Below, in pieces: positions 45,620 to 55,774 of a stretch of 64,000 nucleotides of DNA. The notes beneath the pieces are model-generated. The model did no database searches. It saw only the letters and a program-made list of their open reading frames with translations, and was not told the DNA's origin. Origin of the DNA: SAR324 cluster bacterium (GTDB lineage: Bacteria; SAR324; NAC60-12); NCBI GenBank assembly GCA_022448485.1, contig JAKUUI010000005.1:1-64000 (forward strand). The letters are read 5' to 3'. Position 1 is the stretch's first letter, and the number at the start of each line of letters is the position of its first letter. A program made the translations under genes and the position numbers.

Positions 45620-46390
45620 ATGAGTGGCATGACCAGCCTTGTCCAGGCGGCAGGCGTAATTGAGCATAAAATGGAAACTGTTTCCAACAACTTGGCAAAC
45701 GTCAACACAGTCGGTTTCAAAGAAGATCAGCCATCATTTAGGGAGGTTCTTTCCACTGTACAACGGATTGCTCCGGAATCCCTGGAAGAGCGCTTTTTGT
45801 CGCACGAATATCTTGATGACTATGTAGGCATGGACAAATCTGCCGTGGTTGTAGATGAGGTGGGGAAGAATTTCGAGCCTGGACGGATGCGTTCCACGGG
45901 TAATGATCTGGATTTTGCACTGGCCAACGAAGGATTTTTTACTATTGCAACTCCTCAAGGAGAGCGTTTTACACGAGCCGGTAATTTTCAACTTGATTCT
46001 ACAGGCCGCGTTGTCACAAATGACGGTTTTCCGGTTTTAGGTAATAATGGCGCAATCACCATTAAAGAAGGTTCTGTTCATGTCAACGAAAGTGGACAAC
46101 TTAGTGTAGATGGAATAATTTTGGACAGCTTCCATTTGGTACGTTTCCGTAATCAAGATAAATTGCAGAAGCTCGGACAGGGATTTTTTGCACCGATTAA
46201 CATCAATGATGTGCCGATCACTTCTGATGAAATCCGGATACAGCAAGGAATGCTTGAAGATTCAAATGTGAACAGCATGCTCGAAATGACTCGCATGATC
46301 ACGGCGACACGTGCCTATGAGTCGGTACACCGTGCACTTTCGAGAATTGATAAATTAGATGAGAAAGCCATCAGCATGGTTCAAGCGTAA
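45620..46390 (+). CDS. flgF: flagellar basal-body rod protein FlgF
   Basis: N-terminal VSNNLANVNTVGFK; C-terminal NSMLEMTRMITATRAYESVHR. Confidence 0.9.
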   Translation: MSGMTSLVQAAGVIEHKMETVSNNLANVNTVGFKEDQPSFREVLSTVQRIAPESLEERFLSHEYLDDYVGMDKSAVVVDEVGKNFEPGRMRSTGNDLDFALANEGFFTIATPQGERFTRAGNFQLDSTGRVVTNDGFPVLGNNGAITIKEGSVHVNESGQLSVDGIILDSFHLVRFRNQDKLQKLGQGFFAPININDVPITSDEIRIQQGMLEDSNVNSMLEMTRMITATRAYESVHRALSRIDKLDEKAISMVQA

Positions 46391-46452
46391 TTTTATGTTA
46401 CGAATATTTAAACCACAATTTATGATAATCTGATTCAGGAGTTTACCGCTTT

Positions 46453-47241
46453 ATGATGCGTGCACTTTATACGGCTGCTACCGGAATGAAAGCCCAGCAG
46501 AGAAACATCGATACAACTGCCAACAACTTGGCAAACGTTAACACCACAGGTTTTAAAAAGAGCAAGGTCCAGTTTCAGGATTTACTTTATTACAATGAGC
46601 GCAGCGCCGGTGTTCCATCATCAGTTTCCACCCAGGTTCCGGTCGGAATTCATGTGGGGCATGGTGTGAAGTACGTCAGCATTGATAAGGTGCACACTCA
46701 GGGCAATCTGGAAAATACCGGCAATGATTTGGATATGAGTATTGACGGGATAGGGTTTTTCCAAATTCTCCAACCAAATGGAATAATCGCTTATTCACGC
46801 GATGGTCACTTCAATGTGGACGGAATGGGTCGCCTGGTGACAAATGACGGAATGCTGATGGATCCTGAAATAAATATTCCGATTGATACCAGAAAAGTAC
46901 AAGTCGGAATAGATGGAACTGTATCTGTATTTTTGCGAGATGAAAATTTACCTGAAGCACTCGGCAGCATTCAGTTAGCACGCTTCCAGAATCCTGCTGG
47001 TCTGACACCAATCGGAAAAAACCTTTATCTCTCTACTCCAGCTTCTGGAAATGCTGTCGTGGATGCACCTGGTTCAAGTAACATGGGATCTATCACACAG
47101 GGGTTCTTAGAGCGTTCAAATGTGTCATTAGTTGAAGAAATGGTAAATATGATTACTGCGCAGCGGGCTTATGAGGTGAACTCCAAAGCCATCCAGTCTG
47201 CTGATGAAATGCTGCAAAATACCAACAATCTGATTCGGTAG
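46453..47241 (+). CDS. flgG: flagellar basal-body rod protein FlgG
   Basis: MMRALYTAATGMKAQQRNIDTTANNLANVNTTGFKK; VSLVEEMVNMITAQRAYEVNSKAIQSADEMLQ. Confidence 0.96.
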   Translation: MMRALYTAATGMKAQQRNIDTTANNLANVNTTGFKKSKVQFQDLLYYNERSAGVPSSVSTQVPVGIHVGHGVKYVSIDKVHTQGNLENTGNDLDMSIDGIGFFQILQPNGIIAYSRDGHFNVDGMGRLVTNDGMLMDPEINIPIDTRKVQVGIDGTVSVFLRDENLPEALGSIQLARFQNPAGLTPIGKNLYLSTPASGNAVVDAPGSSNMGSITQGFLERSNVSLVEEMVNMITAQRAYEVNSKAIQSADEMLQNTNNLIR

Positions 47242-47376
47242 TGAATTAACCCCAAGAACATAAAAACGCAAAGTAAAAGTTTGATAAAAATTAATCAACC
47301 GCAATGGATGCCAAGAAACGCAAAAATACTTGCAGTTCCTTAGTCCACTCGGTTGTTAAAACAACAAGGTTAGTCG

Positions 47377-48366
47377 ATGAAACGTTCTCAGCATCGTTAC
47401 GGATTTTTGATGCTACTAATTTTATTATATTCCGCAACTGCATTTTCCGGCGGAAATAATATTCCTGAAGCTCAGCAAATCAAGATTTTCCTGCCCCAAT
47501 CTTCAGTAATTAACAGCGAAAAATACCGACTCGGCGAGATTGCCCAAATCGAGGGTGAAGATTATCTGCTGTTGGATAATCTTGCAAAAATTATCATCGG
47601 ACGTTCTCCTCTACCCGGAAGAAAATTGACTGTTACCCGCTCCTTGATTCTCTCCCGCTTACGCTCCCACAAAGTCGACATCAAAAACTTTGTTTTTCCA
47701 GGATCAGACTCAACCAGCATTCAAAGAGCAGCACTCAAAATTTCAGGAAAAGACATTGAGCAAGTAGTTCTGAATCACATTAAGGAGTCAAATAATAATC
47801 CGGACTTGAAACCTCGCCTGTTGGCAAAAACTCGTGATATTTTTCTGCCAAGAGGACAGGTAAGCTATGTGATTACTTCAAAAGGAAATATTAAAAAGGA
47901 AGGCGGCTACCGGAATTATGAAGTTGAGTTCAGCATCGATGGCAAAGCATTCAGGAAAGTTTCAGTGCGGACATATTTAAAAATATACAAGGAAGTTTAT
48001 GTTGCACGCAATACTATCAAACGTAACCATATAATTGAGGAATCGGATTTGCTGAAGGTCCGCAAAAATGTGGATCGAATGCCACGTGAATATGTGACAG
48101 ACAAAGAACAGTTAATTGGTAAAATTTCCACACGCACAATCAACCCCAGCGAAGCGATTCGAGGCAACACTGTTACAGCGCCACCGCTGGTGAAATCTGG
48201 AGATCGTTTACAAATTGTTTTTGAAACACCTTTTTTACGCCTTTCTGCTCCCGGAATTTCCCTGGCCAAAGGCCGTAAAGGAGAACGTATTCCAGTGAAA
48301 AATGTTGACAGCAAGATTGTTGTTTTTGCGACTGTTAAAACCAGAAATGTAGTGCTGGTGAATTAA
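47377..48366 (+). CDS. flgA: flagellar P-ring assembly protein FlgA
   Basis: SAF-domain organisation; VARNTIKRNHIIEESDLL...GRKGERIPVKN; follows flgG. Confidence 0.85.
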   Translation: MKRSQHRYGFLMLLILLYSATAFSGGNNIPEAQQIKIFLPQSSVINSEKYRLGEIAQIEGEDYLLLDNLAKIIIGRSPLPGRKLTVTRSLILSRLRSHKVDIKNFVFPGSDSTSIQRAALKISGKDIEQVVLNHIKESNNNPDLKPRLLAKTRDIFLPRGQVSYVITSKGNIKKEGGYRNYEVEFSIDGKAFRKVSVRTYLKIYKEVYVARNTIKRNHIIEESDLLKVRKNVDRMPREYVTDKEQLIGKISTRTINPSEAIRGNTVTAPPLVKSGDRLQIVFETPFLRLSAPGISLAKGRKGERIPVKNVDSKIVVFATVKTRNVVLVN

Positions 48367-48405
48367 TAAAGTCAGGTCAATTAAAGATTAATAATTTATT
48401 AAATA

Positions 48406-49176
48406 GTGTCTCGATTATCTTTTCCATTTAAGCGTTTTATTCATTGGTCCCTGTCTACATTTCTGGTCCTGGGCCTCATAGGTTGTACTCCTTCTAGACC
48501 GCAACCCAAGCCGCCTGCTGAAGTTTTGGCCGCAAATGCGGTGAAGAAAATGAAAGACAATTTAAAACGGACTGCAAAACGCTTGAGGCGTAAACGAATT
48601 TCCACCAGCAGAAATCGCTATGAAGGTTCTCTCTGGCGCTATGAATCCTCGTTTGGAAATTTGCTCAGAGATCACCGTGCCCGCTTCCGTGGTGATTTAC
48701 TGAGAATCAATGAGGTGAACTTAATAGTCAACGTGCCTCCTCCCAAAATTGCTTCAGAAGGCCAACCGGCCGGAGGTGCTGAAACAGCAAGCGTTGCTCT
48801 TGAAGCCCTGACGCTCAGAGACTCAATAGAAGAAGAACAAAACGATATTTTAAGAGCCCTGGACGCTCTTTCTGCACGTGTCATCCGGGTGCTCCCGGAT
48901 GGAAACATGATTATCAAAGGTCAAAAAATTGATTATCGCCAGCGCAATCAAGTCCGCTACATTACAACTGTTACTGGGATTTTACGCCCTGCAGACGTAA
49001 ATGATTCAAACATTGTATCCGCCAGCAAACTCGCCAACCCAAACGTTAAAATCAAGCGTCAGCAAAGTAGAAGCTTGGTCCGTAAACGTTTAGAAAAACT
49101 CGCCCCCTTGCTCGGTAAGCAAAAAGCCGGAGTCCTAGGCCGTCTTGGTGAATTGGCCAAAGGTAGCACTCAGTAA
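48406..49176 (+). CDS. flgH: flagellar L-ring protein FlgH
   Basis: Lipobox LGLIGCTPS; SLWRYESSFGNLLRDHRARFRGDLL; LPDGNMIIKGQK; VTGILRPADV. Confidence 0.9.
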   Translation: MSRLSFPFKRFIHWSLSTFLVLGLIGCTPSRPQPKPPAEVLAANAVKKMKDNLKRTAKRLRRKRISTSRNRYEGSLWRYESSFGNLLRDHRARFRGDLLRINEVNLIVNVPPPKIASEGQPAGGAETASVALEALTLRDSIEEEQNDILRALDALSARVIRVLPDGNMIIKGQKIDYRQRNQVRYITTVTGILRPADVNDSNIVSASKLANPNVKIKRQQSRSLVRKRLEKLAPLLGKQKAGVLGRLGELAKGSTQ

Positions 49177-49408
49177 CGCGAACTGGGATTTTCCTGTTCT
49201 TTCTTCTCTCTCAGTCTTTTCAGCACTGACAGCATAACCAGCGCTGATTATATTCTAAAAAGCCTCAAAAACTCAACTCCGACTCTTACTGACTGTGTCA
49301 CTCAATACCGAAGAGTCCATAATTTTCATTCCGTTTTTTTCAAGGTTTTGTTATACAGGTAGATATCGATTCAATTTATTTGTTAAATCGCATTTGTTGA
49401 GTAATTTT

Positions 49409-52400
49409 ATGACGACTGATTCGAGCACCGATACATCTTCCCAACTCGACCAACAACTGAAGTTGCTTTGCTCGTTTAATATTCAGGTTCCATGTAATCC
49501 CCAGGGAGATTTTGCTGCCAGCGGATATAAAAAACTTTTGCAGTCCCTCAAAACAACTCAAATCAGTGATTCTTTGCGAGGTTCCTACCACGATGAACAT
49601 TTAAAAAAATGGAAAAAGTACGCACAAAGGGAATTTAATGAGATGGGACGTATAAACCGCTTACGTTTGGAAAGTCTAGTGGAACTTTCTGATGAAAAAA
49701 TGCACCGAACTATGTTTGAATGGATGCTACTTTTTGACATCAATCCGGAAGATTCTGCCCCGTTGGAGGTGCAGGGAAAGACTGGTAAGTTTGATGAAGA
49801 GGGCAAACCTATCTTGCATACTATGACATTCGATGTTTTTCAGAAAGGAGCAATTCACGGTATTGAAGGACTCGAAAGGTTTTTACCTTCTGCCTCAATA
49901 AAGGGAGAAGCAGGAATGGATGCATATCTCGAGGAAGAATTTGCTGGAACAGACCTTGTGAGTCATTTCAAACAAGGTTCAGGGCACCTGATCAAGGCCC
50001 TGACAACTATTGGAAGTTTAGGTGGAATCGGACATAAACCTGATTCTGATATGGATGCACAGATTATTATCAACACAAATCCGGAATTTAAATTTAACTG
50101 GAATGACGCAGATTATTTAGTAGCTCTGATTGCAAATGTGATTGAGTGTTTTTATGAAGACTATTACCGCAATGGATTGAAAGCTGAAGAACGAACAAAA
50201 ATATATAAAACGGCCATTCAAACTTTAAATGAGCAATGCAGTGGCAGCTTAAACGAGGAAGAACAGCGCGTGATTGAATTTATCTTTGCCAGTAGCTACC
50301 GCAAGGAATTACGTAAATTGATTCAAGAACATTTACAAAAACGGCCAGCAGAAGAACAACAACAATTCTTCCAGAAGTCTGTCATTAAAACTTTGAATAA
50401 ATTCCCTGATTGTGAGGAATTGCTGGAACCACTTAATAATTTTTTCTCTTTTATGAAAAAAGACGGTGGTAATTTACAGCGGGAGGCCTTCCCCTATTCT
50501 TTAAAGCAATTCAGTAAAGAAAAGATACTAAATTGGTTGGTGTACTATTACCGCACCACTTTTCTGGATGAGGCTGGTGCTCGTCAAGTTTTGTGGCGTT
50601 ATGCTGTCAGTAACAACCTGACACCGGAGTCTCTTCCGGAAGAGAAGCAGAATGAATGTTTTTTGAGCAGCTTGACAAATAATTCTCAGCTGTCACAACT
50701 CTTGACCGATTTTTTTGTGCACCTTTCCAGTAAGGTGGCTTTTGCTTCCCGGACTAAAGTTTCGAGGGCTATACAAACACTTAAACAGCATTTCAACTCC
50801 AAGAATCTAACTATTGAAGAAGGACTGGAAAAGAGGATTTTATCGAAACTTGAAATAAAATACAGTTCACGGACCGTTGAGATGATTGAAATTTTTTCAG
50901 ACGGACAAGCCAAAGATCTTGAAGCTGAAATTGAATATCCGTTACATCTCAAAATCCAGCAGGTCGAGGCTTACATGGCCAAAAAATATCCAATCGCCGA
51001 AATTCATTTTTTTGCTAACATTATGCGTAAGCAGCGCAGCGGGAAGCATACTCCTTTTTTGGTCTCTCCGGAAGGAAGCATGGCTTATGCACTGATGCTT
51101 AACGATTTTCTGCTCAACCCTGCGACAATGATCTGTGGCACTACACCAATGCCTTTTGATCTACCGAAAAATTTTAAAATCCTCTCTTCAATTGGAGTTT
51201 TTCCTGAAGCGGAATGGACTCTAAAACAGAACCTTGCTGCAGAATATATAAAAACATCTAAACCTGCAGAAAATGATGGTGGGGAAAGTCCGGTAAAAGT
51301 GGGTACGCCAGATAAGAAGCAAATACTGGATGAGGAAACAGAATCATTTGTCTTGGGGAAACTACCAAATTGGGGTGAAATAATCATTCCGCGTGAAATG
51401 TTTTTGGGACATGCAATTCCTATCTTTTTAAGGGAAAGTGAGAAAATCAGTCACAGGAACCTTCCCAAAGCTTTGCTCAATTGTTGGTGGCTGGAAATGA
51501 TTGTCTGCATTGATGAAGAAGATGAACTGCCTACAAGTTTGACCCGACTATTGTGGAATCCAGAGGGACGTTACTTTATTCGAGAAAATCGTAAAGGACC
51601 TCTGATTGATGCTATTATCAAGATGGAAGAAAACTACCCTGCTTTGCAGTTGGACCCGTGGTGGTTGAAATTTACTGAAATGCTAGTGCGTTTTGAAAGC
51701 TATGAACAAGAGGAGGAGGAACCGGATTTTGAACTCAACACGCTATCTGAAACTCAAAAAAATATTGTTTTTTGCTTTACACAACACATTCGAATTTCTG
51801 ATGTTATCAATTTTGGTGATGAAGGGAATCCGGTCCGGCTTGGCGAAAATGCAACTTGGCGCACCAGAGCCCTAGTTGATTTTTATAACATTTTCTTCTC
51901 TATACGTGAAGACCGTCGGGAACTAATTCGCTTTTCAGAGGGAAGGGATGATGCAGGCAACAAAATGGAAAAAATACTCAAGAATCTTTTTCTTGAGTCA
52001 ATGAACCGGGTTGAGAAAAAACTTTGCAATATTGGACATGGTCGCGCACTTAGGCAAATATCCAATCAGCTGGCACGCTTGAGTGAGGAAGGCTTTGATA
52101 AAGAGAAGGCAACCAACATTCTCAGTCCTCTACTGGACGTTGTCAACCAGCGTGTATCAATTGAAGACCGGAAGGTGTTGGTAAAACTTAAAAAGAAAAT
52201 TCCACTCAACAAAATTGAGCAAATGCAGGTCAAGATCGTATACGAGGAATTGCAAAAACTGAAAAGCGTGCAAGGCAACATTGTTGATTATTTTAATCAA
52301 TTCAATTTAAAAATGGAGGAAAGCTGGGTCAGAAAAACCATCACAAATGCAAAGGTAAAGATTGCAGGTAACCCCTTGGAAAATGTGATATTCAAATTCC

Positions 52401-53266
52401 ATTTTGAAAGAAACTTTGAAAGAAAACATTTTCAGGTGCCTTTGCCGATCTCAAAGTGTTTGAGTATTCCAAGATCGCGGATAAAAGTTGATTTTGTGCG
52501 GAAGAGTGGAAAGTGGCAATTCAGTTCAATGCTAAGCAGCAAAGAAACTGACGGCGGCGAAATTGGTGTGGAAACGGTAATACCGATGTTTGAGGCAAAC
52601 CTGGTGGAAGGCATAGCCCGCTGTACTTTTAGTGGTTATGTTGGTTTTGGCGGGGAAGATCTTTCGACCTTTGAAAAACCTGTGGCTCAGGTTCATAGTG
52701 ATGTCGCAATGAATTCAATATCAAGCGGTGCATTGTTCACATTGGCTGCTGAAATAAAAACTTTTTTCTCGCCATTTCACGTTTCATCGCGGGAACTAAT
52801 GGAAAACAAACATTACATCCGAGATATTTTGATGGTCTGCAATGTCAACAAACTCAATATAATTTCGGCAATAGTACGTGATAATCTTGGTGAGCAATTT
52901 GTGATTAATTATGATATTCGAAAAATTATAATCAAGAAGGTTCCACCCAAATTAAGAATTGGCGGAGATACAGCCCTGGCTGAGTTTTTTATGCGAATCA
53001 ACAGCAGGGAGTGCCGTATTTTGTTTATGCGACATTTATCAACCCTGAAAATTCCATTATTAGCCTCTAACCCGCCTCATTTGAAAATTTGGGTCAATGG
53101 TTCAAATTACAAATTCCCAATTTCCCCAAAATTTCAGCAGAAATATCTCAACGGGATTGCCAACAAACTCTGGCCTAATGATTCGATTGGTACAAGAGAA
53201 CATTTGCAGCCACATCCCTTGACTAGAACATTTGATGAGATCGGCAGAGCATCGCTATATGGCTAA
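49409..53266 (+). CDS. very large protein with class-I adenylate cyclase-like nucleotidyltransferase motif
   Basis: TTIGSLGGIGHKPDSDMDAQIIINT matches the GS-x(n)-SDxD pattern of the NTase fold; rest unrecognised. Confidence 0.6.
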   Translation: MTTDSSTDTSSQLDQQLKLLCSFNIQVPCNPQGDFAASGYKKLLQSLKTTQISDSLRGSYHDEHLKKWKKYAQREFNEMGRINRLRLESLVELSDEKMHRTMFEWMLLFDINPEDSAPLEVQGKTGKFDEEGKPILHTMTFDVFQKGAIHGIEGLERFLPSASIKGEAGMDAYLEEEFAGTDLVSHFKQGSGHLIKALTTIGSLGGIGHKPDSDMDAQIIINTNPEFKFNWNDADYLVALIANVIECFYEDYYRNGLKAEERTKIYKTAIQTLNEQCSGSLNEEEQRVIEFIFASSYRKELRKLIQEHLQKRPAEEQQQFFQKSVIKTLNKFPDCEELLEPLNNFFSFMKKDGGNLQREAFPYSLKQFSKEKILNWLVYYYRTTFLDEAGARQVLWRYAVSNNLTPESLPEEKQNECFLSSLTNNSQLSQLLTDFFVHLSSKVAFASRTKVSRAIQTLKQHFNSKNLTIEEGLEKRILSKLEIKYSSRTVEMIEIFSDGQAKDLEAEIEYPLHLKIQQVEAYMAKKYPIAEIHFFANIMRKQRSGKHTPFLVSPEGSMAYALMLNDFLLNPATMICGTTPMPFDLPKNFKILSSIGVFPEAEWTLKQNLAAEYIKTSKPAENDGGESPVKVGTPDKKQILDEETESFVLGKLPNWGEIIIPREMFLGHAIPIFLRESEKISHRNLPKALLNCWWLEMIVCIDEEDELPTSLTRLLWNPEGRYFIRENRKGPLIDAIIKMEENYPALQLDPWWLKFTEMLVRFESYEQEEEEPDFELNTLSETQKNIVFCFTQHIRISDVINFGDEGNPVRLGENATWRTRALVDFYNIFFSIREDRRELIRFSEGRDDAGNKMEKILKNLFLESMNRVEKKLCNIGHGRALRQISNQLARLSEEGFDKEKATNILSPLLDVVNQRVSIEDRKVLVKLKKKIPLNKIEQMQVKIVYEELQKLKSVQGNIVDYFNQFNLKMEESWVRKTITNAKVKIAGNPLENVIFKFHFERNFERKHFQVPLPISKCLSIPRSRIKVDFVRKSGKWQFSSMLSSKETDGGEIGVETVIPMFEANLVEGIARCTFSGYVGFGGEDLSTFEKPVAQVHSDVAMNSISSGALFTLAAEIKTFFSPFHVSSRELMENKHYIRDILMVCNVNKLNIISAIVRDNLGEQFVINYDIRKIIIKKVPPKLRIGGDTALAEFFMRINSRECRILFMRHLSTLKIPLLASNPPHLKIWVNGSNYKFPISPKFQQKYLNGIANKLWPNDSIGTREHLQPHPLTRTFDEIGRASLYG

Positions 53267-53392
53267 TTTCATCTGATCAGATGTAGGTGACGTGAATCAG
53301 AACAGAAAAAAGTTTCCATATCAAACCATTGTCCGTATAATGGCACTATCAGGTGATTTGAAATTTTTATAACCAAGTTCCTTAGCTAAAAC

Positions 53393-54628
53393 ATGGCCTC
53401 AAAAGAACCGAAAGAAAATCCTAATACACCCAATATAAATTTCATCGGTTTTCAAAAACAACTTCGTGAAATTGCCAAAGATATTAAACAATCTAATAAA
53501 AAAACCGGGCTTAATAAAATTTTTGGAGGCAAACAGGAAAATCCGCTTGTAGACGGAAGTATCCTGCTGAGTGAAGCTCCAGATAACAAAGAGGTCTCAA
53601 AGTTAATCAAAAACTTAGATAGCAACCCAACCAATTCTCTGGCTCGTTTGCGCCTAGTGAATGTTGTGTTGGGAGTCCGCAAAGATCATCACCTGCAAAC
53701 TCACCTAGACATGATGCTGCAGGCTTCAATTCCTATTTATCTCGGGGATATCTCTCCAACTTTTCTGCAGGCAGTTGTGCATGCTTATCGTTCTTATTTG
53801 GAGCGTCTGGCAAATATTCACAAACATAAAATGATGGCCATTAGGTCAGAAGAATTAAAAAATGTAAACATGAGTGGGATAGATGTAGATGACGAATTCA
53901 CCGAAGATTCACATGTTAATGATATTGCTTCAGTGAAAACCGAAATTCAAATTGCAGAGGCTTTGATAGAAAATTGTGAATCAGTAATTCAAAATATAAA
54001 AACCAAGATGACTTTATCCCTTTCACATGAAGAAATTGAGGAACTGATTGCTGGAGAAAAAGCATCCAGTTCTTTTTTTGGTGGAGTCGAAGAAAAAGTA
54101 GATCCAAACAAGCAGAACATGATTATAAGTAAAGCTGTACAGGCGATTGAAATGCTTAAACAGATTCCTTTGCTGCAGGGTGCTGGACTTGATTTGGCAC
54201 AACAGTTGGGTCGAATTGACAACAAACTGACTTATCCACTGGTTATGGAGGGGCGAATTCATATGCAGGCCCTCAATTATCAATTATTACGGGTTGAGAG
54301 TGGTGACCGCAGTGCACAAGAAAACATGGCTCCTGTCTACAATCTCGCTGTTGTGGCTTACCGCAAAGCATTAAAACTTACATCAAAAAAAACTCCCAAA
54401 AAAGCTGATCTTCCAGTGCTGACAGAGTTCGGAAACATCACCTATTATGGTTTTATTCACCGTGACAGGATGCGCTTTACCGAGGAAGGTATAAAGACTT
54501 TGGTTAAGTTAGGAAAAGATTCTGTGGATGCTGCTGTGAATATTGATGATAGTTTTGTTCCACTGCAAAAACGTTTAGAGACCTCAATGAATGAACTCAC
54601 TGGACATGAGGCAGAAGTTCAGTCATAA
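53393..54628 (+). CDS. hypothetical helical protein, 411 aa
   Basis: Long ORF, helix-rich; same strand, after the NTase-like gene. Confidence 0.6.
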   Translation: MASKEPKENPNTPNINFIGFQKQLREIAKDIKQSNKKTGLNKIFGGKQENPLVDGSILLSEAPDNKEVSKLIKNLDSNPTNSLARLRLVNVVLGVRKDHHLQTHLDMMLQASIPIYLGDISPTFLQAVVHAYRSYLERLANIHKHKMMAIRSEELKNVNMSGIDVDDEFTEDSHVNDIASVKTEIQIAEALIENCESVIQNIKTKMTLSLSHEEIEELIAGEKASSSFFGGVEEKVDPNKQNMIISKAVQAIEMLKQIPLLQGAGLDLAQQLGRIDNKLTYPLVMEGRIHMQALNYQLLRVESGDRSAQENMAPVYNLAVVAYRKALKLTSKKTPKKADLPVLTEFGNITYYGFIHRDRMRFTEEGIKTLVKLGKDSVDAAVNIDDSFVPLQKRLETSMNELTGHEAEVQS

Positions 54629-54661
54629 ATCAGATTAAGTGAGCTTAACACGGATCTTCAT

Positions 54662-55678
54662 GTGGAGAGTCTTCTTCAAAAAATTCGAAAAAACTGGGAG
54701 TTTCACCAACTAACAATTCCAGAATATAAACTGAAAAGCAGAAAACTTTCAAAAAATTCTGTTCAGGTTATTGTCTGCGTCAGCAGTGGGAGTGATTCAG
54801 TTGCTCTTTTCCATTCGCTTCTGCGTCTCAGTGCACTTCTTTGCTTGAAATTACATATTCTACATTTCAACCATCAGTTGCGTCCGGAAGCTCTTCGGGA
54901 GCAGGATTTTGTCGAGTCTCTTGGCAAAGAGTATAAAGTCCCTTTTCATTGTAAAACTGCAAAACACCTGCAGACCGGACAACAGGGACTGCAAGAGTCT
55001 GCACGAAAGTGGAGGATAGATGAGTCTCGTAATCTACTTGAAACTCTGGGCGGAGGCTGGATAGCCACTGGACATCATGCGGATGACCAAACTGAAACTT
55101 TACTGCTTAAATGGCTCCGGGGATCACACATTTCCAATTTGCAGGGAATGCGCTGGAAAAACACTCCTTTCATTCGTCCTTTGCTAAACTGCAGCAAATT
55201 GGAACTGCAGGGTTTTTTGAAAAATAATAATCTGGCCTGGATGGAAGATAATTCCAATCAAAGCGCTGCATACTTACGTAATCGAGTGCGGTTGGAACTG
55301 ATCCCGCTCTTGGAGGAATTAACAAGGCATGGACTACAATCCCGGATTAGTGATTTGAGTGGACAAAGCCAGCTACTTCGCGAATGGCTGGATTCACAGT
55401 ATGATGAATGGAAACAGCACTCCAGAAAAAATGAAAGTGAATCTCCAGATGTCCTGTCTTTAACTGATTTAGAGCAAGTAAGCGATTTACTTCAGGAAGA
55501 AATTATGCATAATTTTATCACTACTCAAACAAAACAGGCACTGAGCTACAGCAAACTCCAAAATATTTTTGAATTGATGCGATCAGATAGCAATCTTTGG
55601 GAACTGCGCCTTTCTCAGGAATGGATAATCATCAAATCAGGCAAAGAGCTGTTGGTGCAGCAGAACTCTGAAAAATAA
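54662..55678 (+). CDS. tilS: tRNA(Ile)-lysidine synthase
   Basis: VCVSSGSDSVALFHSL (variant PP-loop); HFNHQLRPEALREQDFVE; ATGHHADDQTETLLLKWLRG. Confidence 0.9.
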   Translation: MESLLQKIRKNWEFHQLTIPEYKLKSRKLSKNSVQVIVCVSSGSDSVALFHSLLRLSALLCLKLHILHFNHQLRPEALREQDFVESLGKEYKVPFHCKTAKHLQTGQQGLQESARKWRIDESRNLLETLGGGWIATGHHADDQTETLLLKWLRGSHISNLQGMRWKNTPFIRPLLNCSKLELQGFLKNNNLAWMEDNSNQSAAYLRNRVRLELIPLLEELTRHGLQSRISDLSGQSQLLREWLDSQYDEWKQHSRKNESESPDVLSLTDLEQVSDLLQEEIMHNFITTQTKQALSYSKLQNIFELMRSDSNLWELRLSQEWIIIKSGKELLVQQNSEK

Positions 55679-55774
55679 TTTACTCTAATGAGATAGTTTG
55701 TTTCATTCTCTCTGCAGAAATGAAATCATTCCTGTCATTGCTTTGATACTTAGAAATAATTAAAAGGGAATTAA

